The notes under the pieces are model-generated. The model saw nothing but the letters and a program-made list of their open reading frames with translations, was not told where the DNA came from and did not search any database. A stretch of 64,000 nucleotides of DNA from Sabellastarte sp. h YS-2021. Lineage: Eukaryota > Annelida > Polychaeta > Sabellida > Sabellidae. Of this stretch, positions 1 through 11,424 are shown in pieces. Position 1 is the stretch's first letter, and each line of letters starts with the position of its first letter. Position numbers and translations under genes: made by a program. The stretch spans positions 50,953,028 through 51,017,027 of the forward strand of contig OZ024936.1 in assembly GCA_964017235.1 (NCBI GenBank). Reading direction: 5' to 3'.

Positions 1-1440
1 CATGTAACTGGTCCTCAAGGTGTGCCCTATTTAAAGGTGACCTCAAACTCCCAGTAGTAACATATTTATATTAAGGTTAAGATTTTTGGTTTCCAGACAG
101 TATCTCAAAAATGGGTTGATGGATTCAGTTCAAATTGGCCACGTGGTTGTAGCTGGTTTCAAGGTGTGCCCTATTTTAAGGTGACCTTAAACTCCCACGT
201 ATTTAAAGTACACAGAAAATAACTTAAGAAATTTCGTTCAAATTTTGCATGTATATGTACCTGGCCATAGATAAGTTTAAGTTTTTTAGATAAGTGTCAT
301 ACAATAAGGTGACCTTAAGCTCCCAGTAATAACAGAATTATATTCACTTTAAGTTAGATAATTTTTGAACAGTATTTCAAATACTGTGCAATTCTATATA
401 TGTTTCAGTTGTGGATGTAACAAACCTTGAACAGAACCTTCAGGAAAAGATTACCTTAAACTCCTTACCTTAAACTAACATTGACTTTAATGTTGGGACA
501 ATTGTTTTGGTGTGTGGAAGATATTTGCTGTGATTTTTTCACCGATATTCATCATGTACATATATTTAGACAAAAAGAAAAAGGCCTGTTTTGTAAGGTT
601 ACAATAAATTGCTGATATTTTAGAAACTAATGATTTTAAGGTTGTGACAGTTTGGTGTCACACAGCTGTGATGGACCAGCATCGTCATCACACTTTGTTT
701 CTGGAAAATATGTCAAAATTGCTTGTAGGATGAAACTCAAATTTGACATGTGAGTGTTGCTGGTCATTGATATGTGCCCTATTTTAAGATGACCTTAAAC
801 TCCCATTTGTAACACATTTATATTGAATTTAACTTTTGCGATTTGTGGGCAATAGCTTAAAGATGGCTTCACAGATTCAAATCAAATTTGGTACGTGGGT
901 GTAACTGGTCTTCAAGGTGTGGCCTATTTTAAGGTGACCTTAAACTCCTAGTGATAACATAACTATATTGAATTTAAATTTTTCAATTTCTGGAGAGCAT
1001 TTCAAATCTGCATGACAGATTGAATTTAAATTTGGTATGTTGATGTATCTAGTCGTATTTTAAGGTGGCCTTAAACTCCCCTTGTGTAAAAGAATGTGAC
1101 TGAGCTCAACTTTTTCTGTGACTCCACAAAGTATACCTAAATGACATGACATATTTGATCTATATTTTGCAGTTACATGTAACTGATGTTACAGAAATGC
1201 CCTAAGACTACATTGAGGTGACCTTTAACTCTCAGTAATGGCATAATTATAATTACTTTTCTTTTAAATTTTGGATAATATCTTAAATTATGTGCAATAG
1301 ATTTTAAGCACATTTATATTTTGGCTATAAGTAACCTAGAACAGAATCTACATGGTTAACATGACATTTGCATTGACTTATATTCAGTTTAAGGTAAGGA
1401 CAAATTTTTATGATATTTTGTCAATATTAAAGTGATAGTT
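1..1440. repeat. G-type tandem repeat array, copy 1
   Basis: Diverged tandem units of roughly 130-150 bp, each built around AAGGTGACCTTAAACTCCCA and followed by AT-rich sequence. Instances of the core lie near 178, 786, 936 and 1063. AAGGTGACCTT is itself a palindrome. No protein-coding potential. It runs off the left window edge. The same family is at 13440-15640 and, more loosely, at 10935. Confidence 0.8.
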
Positions 1441-1550
1441 AAGAGTTTACATTTAAATTAAACATGTACATTACAAACCTCTGCATGGATTGGAGCTGAT
1501 TAGCTTTTTAACGATAACTGGCAACAAGTGTTGCCATGGCAACTTTTTTT
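1441..1550. repeat. X-box-bearing repeat unit
   Basis: One unit of the repeat described at 2821-3160. It contains a perfect GTTGCCATGGCAAC palindrome at 1530-1543 followed by a T-run, into which the element at 1551 is inserted. Confidence 0.7.
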
Positions 1551-2820
1551 AAGCATCCCTGAAAGGGCGCTTTTTTATTGCGTAAAATACCCTTACCTTA
1601 TCCTCACTAGTGCTATGTGTAGGTTGTTTTTGCCTCTGTTTCCTCGCTGCCGCCGCCGCATTATGGTCTCCCTTGAATATCTCCCTTATTATTAGAAGGT
1701 TTCAAACCATATTAATTTGCCAGTTATATACCTTAGGCGTGGGAAAATTTTTTTCTGCACGCTTAAATTTGACCTTTGACCTTTATGAAGGTCACATGAT
1801 CAAAAACAATTTTTTTGAAGTACACCCCCCCCCCCTATCATCGCCGTTCAGGAAAAACTACTTGCTACACAGCCTTATAATTTGACACACCTGTTCATAC
1901 TATCGAAAACGCAAGCTGATTAGATTTTGGGAGCAATCCCTTGAAAAATGTCTCATTTATGAGTGATTTTCTGACACCTTCCAATCTGAAAGCCTTAAAT
2001 TTAGGCCAACCCCCCTATTATCTTCTTAAGTATTGCATTTAGAGCCATAAAATGTACTGGGACGTAATAGGAAACCATATGTGGAGAGTCTAAATAGCTG
2101 GTCAGTTTTACCCCACGGCCCCCCCTTATGGGTCAAACTGGGGTCATAAAATAGCTGATTTTGAGTTTTTGCCTTATATCTCCTTTATTGTTGCTTTTAT
2201 AGCTTCAGAATGTATTAAGAGGTATTGGGAAAGCATATGTGGAGAGTCTAAATAGCCAGTCAGTTTTACCCCCCGACCCCCCCTTATGGGCCAAACTGGG
2301 GTCATAAATAGCTGATTTTGAGTTTTTGCCTTATATCTCCTTTATTGTTGCTTTTATACCTTCAGAATGTATTAAGAGGTATTGGGAAAGCATATGTGGA
2401 GAGTCTAAATAGCCGGTCAGTTTTACCCCCCGACCCCCTATTATGGGCCAAACTGGGGTCATAAATAGCTGCTTTGGAGTTTTTGCCTTATATCTCCTTT
2501 ATCGTTGCTTTTATAGCTTCAGAATGTATTAAGAGGTATTGGGAAAGCATATGTGGAGAGTCTAAATAGCCAGTCAGTTTTACCCCCCGACTCCCCCTTA
2601 TGGGCCAAACTGGGGTCATAAATAGCTGCTTTGGAGTTTTTGCCTTATATCTCCTTTATCGTTGCTTTTATAGCTTCAGAATGTATTAAGAGGTATTGGG
2701 AAAGCATACGGCGCAGCTTTGTGCATTCTTAGCTTTACAGCATGCTTTAGTTATTAAAACCACAAAGCATTTTAAACTTTCAGGGATGCTTCGCTTTTGT
2801 TAGCAAAAGCATTCCTCTAG
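1551..2820 (+). mobile_element. Helentron-like non-autonomous element, family C (copy 1)
   Basis: 5' end AAGCATCCCTGAAAG (1551-1565) has a perfect inverted partner at 2777-2791. The 5' head is palindromic (CCCT-GAA-AGGG). Four tandem units of 157 bp occupy about 2050-2710. The 3' end has a hairpin GCTTTTG-TTAG-CAAAAGC (2793-2810) and terminates in CTAG (2817-2820). It sits in a T-run of an X-box repeat with no duplication beyond Ts. Subterminal inverted repeats, a tandem core, a 3' hairpin and CTRR-type end are features known for Helentron-associated elements; assignment to that class is inferred. No ORF. A DR1 site lies at 1770-1782. Confidence 0.75.
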
Positions 2821-3160
2821 TTGTTTCTTGGACTTACAAATATTTTTATGGTTTTTTTGCTTTCCATATCCCTACACAGATTGGAGGTAATTAGTTTTTC
2901 GGCAACACCTGGCAACAGTTTTTCTTGTTTGTTGGGCTTAAAAGTCTTTCTCGGTGTTCTTTACACTCCAAACCGCTGCATGGATTGGTGATGATTAGCT
3001 TTTCAATGATGCCTGGCAACAAGTATTGCCATGGCAACACTTTTTTTCGTTTCTTGGACTTATAAATATTTTTAAGGGGTCTCTTCTTTCCGTACCCCTG
3101 CACAGACTGGAGCTGATTAGCTTTTCGGCAACACCTTGGCAACACTTTTTTTGTTTACTT
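2821..3160. repeat. X-box repeat array, part 1 (copy 1)
   Basis: Three diverged units of about 120-130 bp: TTTCTTGGACTTATAAAT, then a cytosine-rich stretch, then GGAGCTGATTAG, then a CTGGCAACA/GTTGCCATGGCAAC palindrome. The palindrome matches the consensus X-box bound by RFX factors; here the unit at about 3026 has one change. Non-coding. Confidence 0.75.
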
Positions 3161-3489
3161 GAAATTTTACTCATTTTGAGTAGGTGAGTAATTAGCTATG
3201 GGTCTGAAACTTCACCATGTGAAAGCTCTTCCAAAAGTAGATGAATGAGTTATTTGATAAAAATTGGGTATCCGCAATACTTTAAGAAATAATTAGCATT
3301 TACTCATTTTGAGTAGGCGAGTAATTAGTTGCGGGTCTGAAACTTCACCAAGTGAAAGGTCTCCCAAAAGTAGGTGAATGAGTTATTCAAAAGTAGGTAT
3401 TACTAACTTAGCTATTGAGATAGACGCCCAAGTTACTCACCATGTTGTAGCTATGGAAAAAGTAGCTGAATAACATATTTTAACAAAGT
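3161..3489. repeat. GAGTAGGTGAGTAATTAG repeat pair
   Basis: Two diverged copies of a roughly 125-bp unit (around 3172 and 3303) sharing ACTCATTTTGAGTAGG and GTCTGAAACTTCACCA. The same block is at 17630-17950. It resembles the GAGTAATAGCTAC-bearing arrays at 31330-33660 and 42720-44700. No gene seen. Confidence 0.6.
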
Positions 3490-3495
3490 TAATCT

Positions 3496-4280
3496 GTGTT
3501 TAGGGCACACCCTATTTGCAAAAAGATGAAATTTGCAGTTTCCGTGTTTAGGGTGCACCCTATTTACAAAAAGAGGAAATTTGCAGTTTCCATGTTTAGG
3601 GTGCACCCTATTTATAAAAACATGAAATTTGCAGTTTTCATGAATAGAGCACACCCTATTTACAAAAAGATTAAATTTGACATTTTTGTGTTTAGGGCAC
3701 ACCCTATTTACAAAAAGATGAAATTTGCAGTTTCCGTGTTTAGGGCACACCCTATTTGCAAAAAGAGGAAATTTGCAGTTTCCATGTTTAGGGTGCACCC
3801 TATTTATAAAAACATGAAATTTGCAGTTTTCGTGAATAGGGCACACCCTATTTACAAAAAGATTAAATTTGACATTTTTGTGTTTAGGGCACACCCTATT
3901 TACAAAAAGATGAAATTTGCAGTTTCCGTGTTTAGGGCACACCCTATTTGCAAAAAGATGAAATTTGCAGTTTCTGTGTTTAGGGTGCATCCTATTTACA
4001 AAAGGAAGAAATTTGCAGTTTCCGTGTTTAGGGCACACCCTATTTACAAAAATATGAAATTTGCAGTTTCCGTGTTTAGGGCACACCCTATTTACAAAAA
4101 GAGGAAATTTGCAGTTTCCGTGTTTAGGGTGCACCCTATTTACAAAAAGAGGAAATTTGCAGTTTCCGTGTTTAGGGTGCACCCTATTTACAAAAACATG
4201 AAATTTGCAGTTTTTGTGAATAGGGCACACCCTATTTACAAAAAGATTAAATTGGTCATTTTCGTGATTAGGGTGCACAC
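3496..4280. repeat. 48-bp minisatellite, about 16 units (copy 1)
   Basis: Near-perfect 48-bp tandem repeat with the core AGGGTGCACCCTATTTACAA, itself containing the palindrome AGGGTGCACCCT. Because 48 is a multiple of three and the unit lacks stops, both strands are open: a 16-residue repeat is read on the + strand and another on the - strand. No start context, splice sites or non-repeat domain supports coding. The second duplication copy has only about 11.5 units (17967-18510), so the tract is unstable in length. Confidence 0.88.
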
Positions 4281-4499
4281 CTTTTTCCAGATGGATATTT
4301 GCTGTTTTTCTGATGGCTTTTTGAGTTTTTTCACTTACACGATTTTGACAAATGTCTCAAATGGTGCAAAGTTTTGCATGAAACTGCCATATTTCATAAA
4401 AGAAATTTCCATATTTGCACCAAAACCCTGCATATTGAGAAATTTAAGGTCTAAAAGGGAGAGGTCTGGATTTTCCCTTTTAAATCTGACAGTGCTTTT

Positions 4500-4925
4500 A
4501 CTAATGTTGATTAGCTTTTCAATGCTTTTTCAAGCTTTTTTTTTTGTTTCTTGTCTTATAAATATTTTTATGGGTTCTTTGTTTTCCATACCCCTGCACA
4601 GATTGGAGCTGATTAGTTTTTCTGCAACCCCTGGCAACAAGTGTTGCCATGACCATGGCAACACTTTTTTATGTTTCTTGGGCTTAAAAATCTTTCTCAG
4701 GTATCTTTGCATTCCAAACCCTTGCACAGATTTCAAATGATTAGATTTTTGGCAACACCTGGCAACCAGTGTTGCCATGGCAACACTTTTTTTCTGTTTC
4801 TTTGACTTATATTTCTGTCAATTTTTTGCATTCCAAACCCCCGCATGAAGAAGAATTGGTTAACTTTTCAGCAATATCAGGCAGCTAGTGTTGCCATGGC
4901 AACACGTTTTTCTGTTTCAACATTG
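4500..4925. repeat. X-box repeat array, part 2 (copy 1)
   Basis: Further units of the 2821-3160 repeat. Perfect GTTGCCATGGCAAC palindromes lie at 4771-4784 and 4890-4903; the unit near 4642 has a 6-bp insertion that separates the two half-sites. 4281-4499 holds unique AT-rich sequence with no gene seen. Confidence 0.75.
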
Positions 4926-5709
4926 TGGATATAAAAAGTCCTGAAGAAGACCTGTATGGTAAAGTGACCTAACACTCCACAAGATTAGACAATGATCCTG
5001 CTTTGGACAAATATAGGTCGTTCTTTCCTCCATGAAGAGAGGAGGTGGACATATATATTAAGTCTTTCTTTCCTCCATGAAGAGCGGAGGCAGACAAGAC
5101 AGGGTATCTTGCATCTGGGGATACACCATTTTCCTTGGAAAATAAAAGGATAATAGATTGAAGTACTGAAGTTCATATAATAGTGGGTAATTATGTTTTC
5201 CTAATATTTATAGCATACAGCAAATGGCTTCATTTGAAAATTCCCGATCAAAACCTATGGCGTGAGTGATGACCTGTCTAGGGATATGTTGGCGCCGAGT
5301 TGGCCCAATATAGTTCTAATAGTTGTATCATCTCTGATCTGTCTGGTTATAAAATTTTGTGATGTTTCACCACTGGTTCAGCAGCTTTATTTTCACTTTT
5401 GTTATTGGAGTTGAAATGGGATTGTTAAAACATAAACATCTACAAGGTTTGACTAGACTTACGGTTTATACACTTGTTCATTCTGGTAAAATAGCTAGGG
5501 GTTGCTCATTTAAAAAAAATTTTTTTTTCAAAACTGCTGATACAGTATTTCTTTTAAACACTCCTTCATTGACTTTCATTCTGCTAGCTAGAGGATGCTC
5601 AGTTTGTCATTTTTTAAAATCAAAACTGCTGATACAGTTTTTTCTTCTAATTCTAATTCTTACATTGCCAAATACTGTTTTCATAATGACACAAACAATT
5701 TCTTTTTAG
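4926..5709. other. Intron upstream of ACOX exon A
   Basis: Single-copy-looking sequence apart from the segmental duplication. Two small inverted or direct repeats around TCTTTCCTCCATGAAGAG (5019-5090) are visible. Two copies of CAAAACTGCTGATACAG (5529-5545, 5621-5637) precede the acceptor TTTCTTTTTAG ending at 5709. The site GTTCTAATAGTT (5313-5324) is the empty insertion site of the element found in copy 2. Confidence 0.6.
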
Positions 5710-5870
5710 TATGGCTTACAAAGGAGCAGTTTTTCCATTGGACGTACATATTGGGATGTTCTTACCAACTCTGGCTAACCAGACCACTCCAGAGCAAAGG
5801 GAAAAGTGGGTTGCACTGGCCAAAAACTTTCAAATCCTTGGCACCTATGCACAGACTGAAATGGGTCATG
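5710..5870 (+). CDS. Acyl-CoA oxidase alternative exon A
   Basis: A 161-nt exon bounded by a TTTCTTTTTAG acceptor and a G|GTATGT donor, phase 1 in and phase 2 out. It encodes the N-terminal to middle part of peroxisomal acyl-CoA oxidase ending in TYAQTEMGHG, the conserved segment that lines the FAD site in ACOX1 and its relatives. It starts with one base completing a codon and then reads MAYKGAVFPLD. By position and sequence it is the counterpart of vertebrate ACOX1 exon 3, known to exist as two mutually exclusive versions with different chain-length preference. Three more versions follow at 21634, 23641 and 26031. The residue before the MF pair is Gly here. Intact, no stop. Confidence 0.92.
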
Positions 5871-6910
5871 GTATGTTGTATGTCTGGGTACAGTGGTAGA
5901 GCCGGTATTAACTGAGCTTTAATTAACTGAATATTTGTATTGTATTTGTATATTATAAATGATTGTAGGACCTAATATGCACAAACAGTAGTGAGACATG
6001 GTAGGGTATTGAGACATTCTCTAAAAGTGTCAATCAGCCCTGGCCATGCTCTCCCCCAACCATGTCCTTCTTTGTGTGAAATTATTCTTTTGTCCAAGTT
6101 CAAATTAATGCACTTTTTAATTAACAATATATTTTGTTTCATATTTGTGGCATTCATTTCTAGTTTTGGTCAATTGTATCTTGTGTAATTGAAGAAATTT
6201 TAATTATATACTGAATGCAATACACTTTGATTACTATTAATTTTATAGGATAAAATGTTAATTACACATAGAATATAAAAATTGTCACTAATGAAACCCT
6301 CCCCTGTTCTTTATGTGTATCCTAGCTGCAATATGGATCATTTGTTTGAGGATTTTTAAACCCCGACATTCCAACTTCTTATCACATTAATGAAATCTTT
6401 ATTCGTTTAGGCCATCTTTAACTACAGTAGGTTATGCAGAGGAAATGTGAAGTTCATTTCTTTTGCATAATTTTAAATTGAGTTTTCCAAGTAGCAAATG
6501 TTACATGGTATTGTGAATTTCACATTTCTTTCTATAGCCGAAGTTTTGCTTCTCAAATAATACTTGGCTCAGGTGAATGTGTGGGCCAGCATTGGCCCAC
6601 TATTGATTGAAATTAATCAATACAGTAAGAAATGTGATTTAAATTTTTTCTCATTTAAGTTCATCACAATGTAAAATGCAGGAAGTCATCAAGGCCTGTA
6701 TCAACTCTATATGTGACCGATTCATTCGGTCACTATTGCTTGTTTTCATTTTAAGTCCATCACAGTGTGGGAAATTCACCACAGGGTGGGTTGTGGGGTT
6801 CCCTGTTAAAGTAAGTGTCAATTTAGTTTAAAGAAGATCAGAAGACTAATGTCACAAAAATCACAAATGTGTAAAGCAAGTTTATGCAAGGTAAGGCAAT
6901 AGAAGGGGGA
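5871..6910. other. Intron sequence after exon A
   Basis: AT-rich and mostly featureless. At 6712-6732 there is a perfect hairpin GTGACCGA-TTCAT-TCGGTCAC followed by TATTGCTTG, resembling the palindromic 5' heads of the Helentron-like families elsewhere in the window; no matching 3' end was found. No gene seen. Confidence 0.5.
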
Positions 6911-7224
6911 TTTTATTGCGTTAATACATCCTATCCAATGGACAATTGCTTTACCGGTCAGCGCGACCGGTCCCGCCAAATGACAGAAAAAGTCATCCTG
7001 TATAAACTACCAGCAGGACCGGTCACGGAGTGTACATTCGCCATTTGTCGCCTCGTGCATACTTCCTGTCCAGACAGGCTGACGTCATCGCGTCTTTTTC
7101 GTTTGGCATGTGGAGTGTACAGACGTGTTTTGCAGAGTGTTTCAACGCAAAGTATTTTTAAGACAACTACAAACTTTCATTTTAGTTTCAACTATAAAGA
7201 ACTTTTATTGCTTCTGGAGTAGTT

Positions 7225-8836
7225 ATGGCGTCTCCTGGACAAAAGAAGGGTTCGTGTGGCCACATTTTGGCACTTTTTGATGCACACTCTAAATGTGCAC
7301 GTTGCACGTTATGTGATAACCTTTCTGAAGATCAGAAGAAACAGCTGGCCACCCCTACCTACAGGACATGAAAATAGCTCCAGAAGAAGATAAGCTCTCC
7401 CTCCCAGGCTGTTAATCCTACTGACGTCACTGTTTTGGGGAAGGTAGAGAGCAGGTGCGAGAATAGTGATCGAGGTGAAACGCCCAGTAAGAAAGCCAAG
7501 AAGTCCTCTCACAAATGCCCCACCAAGAAGAAAGCCGGCAAAACTGTAGACTTTCAAGCTGACCTGAAATCTATGGACGACAAGTGGTCAGAACATTTTG
7601 CCTGGCCAGAGGCACTTTTCCTGGCCAAGAGTTTTCAAGTACCGGTGGAACTGGTCAAGAAATCAGACGTGGTTGTGACTGACAGGCCTTTTATCCCACC
7701 AGTTCAACAGGCTACCGGTGTTACCGGTGGAGAAGCAGTCTACCGGTGCAGAGACGGATGTTGAGAGAGCCACCCAACCTGTTCAGGTTCCCGGTGCTGT
7801 ACTAGCCACCCGGCCTGTTGAGGCTCCCGGTGCTGCACCTGTGACATACACCACCGGTCAGGAAGCTGATCTACCTGCAGTAGTCTACAGACCCGAGGTT
7901 CAGCCCCCAGGTCCTGCTGCTCAACCATCTACTACAGCCAAGCAGAGTTCTACATATCACCCCGGTTCTGTAGCCCCTGCTGAGGAACCGGCAGCAGAGT
8001 ACCCGTCTCGTACGTCTGAGACTGCAGGTTTAGCCAGGGACCAGTTTGTCAAGTCTCCAAAGAGATTGAAGTGGTACGGGATTCACTGTGAGAAGAAGGA
8101 CTTTTCTCGTTCCAAAGTTCATACTTGGACAAATGAACCGGCTAGGATGAACAGTACCTTCCCAAGAATAACCAACAGGTCCCTACCCTCAGCTCCTGCC
8201 TCCAGGCCCGTATCACAAGAAAATCTACGAAAATGGGAACGAGCTGCATGTGACCAGTCCTACATGTGTAACCAGGCTGCAGCTTTTAGCCGGTGTCTCA
8301 CTAAAGTTCAGGGCAACATGGCTTCACAGCTCAAGATTATTCAAAGTGTTACGTGCAAAGGGAAATCAGCCACCAAGGTTAGCCAAGCTGCTGATAAGTT
8401 GGACTTTCTAGTGACTTTTAACCGCAGCATTACGCAGGCTATGGCTCGCACCATGCAAGATTTATCAGAAGGGGTGTTTGTAAATGTGGCAAATTTGACA
8501 CTTGCACGACGAAATAGTTACCTGGAGTACATTAAAGCTGGAATAAAACAGGACACTTTAACGTCTCTCAGAACTGCCCCACTTCACCTCCTGAGTGCAC
8601 TGTTTCCAGACCACATTATTGCCAAGGCTGAGGAAGCGATACGCCACCATGAAAATAAGCGTACTTCTGGCCCTTCACAAAGAAAGCTTCAACGTTTTCA
8701 CCCTTATTCTCAGCCTCCAGGGCAACAGCAGGAACCGGACCAGAAACAGGGTCGCCCGGCTTGGAAACAGCTTGGCAACAGAAGATGTGGTCAGAGATCT
8801 CACAGGGGCAAGGCTACCTCTTCATTTTCCCAGTGA
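7225..8836 (+). pseudogene. DIRS gag-like ORF1, broken
   Basis: Starts ATGGCGTCTCCTGGA, parallel to the gag start of the second DIRS element (34137). The N-terminal Cys/His region (CGH, CARC) is shortened. An in-frame TGA lies at 7369-7371 and a frameshift between about 7720 and 7764 moves the reading to another frame. The C-terminal two thirds (7718-8836) aligns with the 35145-36290 part of the other copy, for example KWYGIH, SRCLTKVQ and ending in basic residues. A structural nucleocapsid-like role is known for DIRS ORF1. Non-functional here. Confidence 0.85.
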
Positions 8837-9037
8837 CTGGCCAAGACACAGAAGCAGTATAAGTGACAATTACTGTGCTCAGTTTGTGGCCGGGGAAGTT
8901 TCTCCTGTCTGTGTTACCGGCAAAGTAAATTGTTCTGTGACCGGTGTAGAAGAGATTTTGAATAGTGTACCTGTAGCCGGAAAGGACTGTTATTCTGTGA
9001 CTGAAAATTTAAAGACAAGAACTCATTTACCTGTATT

Positions 9038-9253
9038 TTGTCATGTTGCAAGTCATGTTCCTTTTGCAGGAGGGTTGCCACAAAAGAAAGGTGTAAATCC
9101 CGAGCATCAAAGATCAATAAAATCTGTGAAAGGTGTTTCCTGTGTAAATCCATTGAGTTCTGTACAAAATGTCACAAATGTCCCACCTGTTGTACCAAAT
9201 CTGCCTGTAAGTGCCAGATTAGACCAGTTTTGGAAAAAAATGGGCAGCCCTAG
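9038..9253 (+). pseudogene. Cys-rich overlapping ORF, DIRS remnant
   Basis: A 71-residue open stretch with repeated C-x2-C pairs (SCCKSC, CERCFLC, CHKCPTCC). It aligns with the Cys-rich segment at about 36370-36590 of the intact DIRS copy, in the same relative frame (-1 to the RT frame). Conservation of the cysteines between two diverged subfamilies suggests a real zinc-binding region, although its function is unknown to me. Confidence 0.6.
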
Positions 9254-9276
9254 GCGTCAGCCCCAAAGTACTAGCA

Positions 9277-10303
9277 GTGAATTCTTCCCTTCCGGTTCCG
9301 GCCCAACCTAACAAGAAAACCCACAATAATAAGCTGCTATGTAAATCCCCACAGGAACAGCTACCTGTTGGAAGCATTGCTTCAGCTGTTAGACAAAATG
9401 CTGTAGAGTTGGTTCAGAATCCACAGTCCTTGGGTTTTTACAACCGGTTATTTCTGGTACCCAAACCCAACAACCAGTGACGACCTATCTTAGACCTGAG
9501 CATACTGAACAATTATCTGAAAACACTATCATTCAAAATGGAGACCCCAGAGACTATACGGACCTCCCTCCAGGCAGGGGAGTGGGTAACCTCCATAGAT
9601 TTCAAAAATGCATACTTCCATATACCAATAAACAGCCAGTCCAGGAAGTACATCTGTTTTCAGGTCCAGGACAAGATTTATCAATTCAAAGCACTACTCT
9701 TTGGTCTGTCCACAGCCCCCCCTGGAGTTTACAGTGGTGGCCGAAGAGGTCAAATTTCTGGCAATGAAACAGGGTATAAGAATTCACCAGTACCTAGACG
9801 ACTGGTTGGTCAGAGCCAGATCCCACCAAACTTGTCTGCAACACATACAAACCTTGGTAGCTCTCTGTCGAGATTTGGGCTGGCTAGTGAACGAGGAAAA
9901 ATCAGAGCTGGAACCCACACAGGTCTTCAACTTTGTAGGTTACCAGTTCGATCTGAAAAACAACAGGGTTCACCTAAACCCAGAATGTTGGCAAGCCCTA
10001 CAGACAAAGATGCGGGACATTATGTCAAGTCCAGTGTGTCCGGTCTGGCATTTAATGTCCTTGATCAGTTTACTGACTGCCACAGAGAAACAGGTACATC
10101 TGGGCTGTTTACTTATGAAACCCATTCAGTGGCATCTCAAAAACAATTGGAGAGTACCAGAAACACTGGAAAAGACCATCCCCATTCCCAACTCACTCCA
10201 CCCACATCTAAGATGGTGGCTGGAGGAAAGCAATGTGATCAGAGGTCAACCACTACATCCACTAAAACATGCTCTGCAGATCTTTACAGATGCATCAAAA
10301 TAA
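9277..10303 (+). pseudogene. DIRS reverse transcriptase, frameshifted
   Basis: Recognisable RT blocks: FYNRLFLVPKPNN, then a stop at 9478-9480 (TGA), DFKNAYFHIPI, FGLSTAP, then a frameshift in a C-run near 9716-9722, then the catalytic YLDD at 9791-9802 and GYQFDL. It ends at the first RNase H motif (FTDAS) near 10300. Homologous to 36407-38596 of the second copy. At least one stop and one frameshift make it inactive. Confidence 0.92.
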
Positions 10304-10335
10304 ATAAAAATTTAATTTACTTATTAAATTTGCAA

Positions 10336-11420
10336 TTTTGTGACTTGCAAATTTTGTATACAGTGTCAGATTTCACACTTCTAAGACAGAACTCAGGCCA
10401 ATTATAAAAACTACTACCAATCTCCAAAAATGGGACGGCAATGTAAGCATTTTAAAACTTTGAGTTTTCACATTTTTTTCATACAAAACTTTATTTCCCA
10501 AATTTACAGTATTTTAATTACCCTGTGCAAGGGGAAAAGGTTGTAGTTGCTTTTTCACAGGAAAATCCAAACTTTTTGCACCTTTCAGGGTGACACTCTT
10601 TCAAAAAGTTTTATCAAGAGGTACTAAAAACCAAAACAAAAAGACAAACTAACAAAAAAACAAAAAAAAAGTAACAGATTAACAAGACATGGACATAACA
10701 CTATAATGTAATTTTATGCCATATGAAGATACCCAATATGCAGAAACATTTACAAAAATCATCAAATCATTGTATATTTATATCTCCAGACAAAAGTCGG
10801 GGATGTATTGGATTCAGGTCTGTCGCGCCGCCACTGCCACCGTAGAAATTTCCTTGTGTACGCGATAACTCAAAAAGGGATCAGTATTTTTTTTCAAACT
10901 TGGTACACATATTAAGGATGCCCAAAGGAAGATCCCTAATTTAAAGTGACCTTAAACTCCCAATAATAAAGAACTTATGGCCACCTTAAGGTCAGAAATT
11001 TGACTTAGAGCCCTCTAGGTCACAAACTATGAGGCTCATCTGGCTAAAATTTTACCTGAGAACACAATAATATATTCTTAGTATATGTGCCAAAAATCAA
11101 AATTTAAGTTGAGGATAAAATTGTGTTTGAGGTCCATAAAGACCCCACTTAGGGATTTTTTCCTACATTTTTCACATATTTTGCCCTGTAATTTAGAAGT
11201 GGTAATTCTGATGAGTCTCAAACTGCATTAGGTATAACTTTTACATGTAATCCTTGTCTGAAAAATTTTAAGGCTGTAGGTTTAACTCTAAGGTCCACTT
11301 AAGGTCTCAAAATTGCCCACAGAGACAAAATTTATGGACTTTTTGCCACTTTTAAGCACTGTAGCATTCAAACTATGTCTCTTATCTAAGTGAAATATCA
11401 TCTGAGAATATATCAATATG
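10336..11420. other. Non-coding stretch with possible repeat head
   Basis: AT-rich with A-runs near 10640-10670. At 10780-10870 lies a GC-richer segment (TCGCGCCGCCACTGCCACCG) resembling the segment that follows the 5' head of the 59908 element, followed by one G-type core (about 10938-10965). It may be the left part of a G-family element; no 3' end identified. No gene seen. Confidence 0.45.
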
Positions 11421-11424
11421 TTTT

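Larger units (their letters stand above)
1..5956. repeat. Segmental duplication, copy 1
   Basis: This stretch is closely matched, in the same order and orientation, by 14734-21880. It contains G-type tandem repeats, a Helentron-like element (1551-2820), X-box repeats, a 48-bp minisatellite, more X-box repeats and ACOX exon A. Similarity stops after the shared GTATATTAT at 5956 (21880 in copy 2). The left limit is outside the window. Differences are mainly indels at repeats: copy 1 has about 608 bp extra (198-805) between two identical repeat motifs, more minisatellite units, and lacks the 1680-bp insertion at 19557. The two 161-bp exons differ at 5 bases. Confidence 0.93.
6911..10335 (+). mobile_element. 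DIRS-type retrotransposon, degenerate and 3'-deleted
   Basis: Begins with TTTTATTGCGTTAATACATC, as does the better-preserved DIRS element at 33833, and ends with the same right tip (ATTTACTTATTAAATTTG). It has a diverged left inverted terminal repeat containing TGACGTCA (7080-7087), then gag-like and RT-like remnants. Right after the FTDAS motif of RNase H the sequence jumps to the terminal about 30 bp. RNase H, methyltransferase-like region, tyrosine recombinase, internal complementary region and right terminal repeat are therefore gone. Divergence from the 33833 element marks a separate subfamily. It cannot encode its own mobility. Confidence 0.9.

Noticed and set aside
3451..4740. Long ORFs on both strands (275 and 414 codons) with 16-residue repeats
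   Set aside because: They are by-products of the 48-bp minisatellite; the second copy has frame breaks and there is no domain or splice support.
5359..5899. Overlapping 62-116-codon frames upstream of and through exon A
   Set aside because: These are intron read-through frames; only 5710-5870 has splice sites and homology.
11213..11240. CTGATGAGTCTC as a hammerhead core
   Set aside because: No CGAAA partner in range and no complementary stem.
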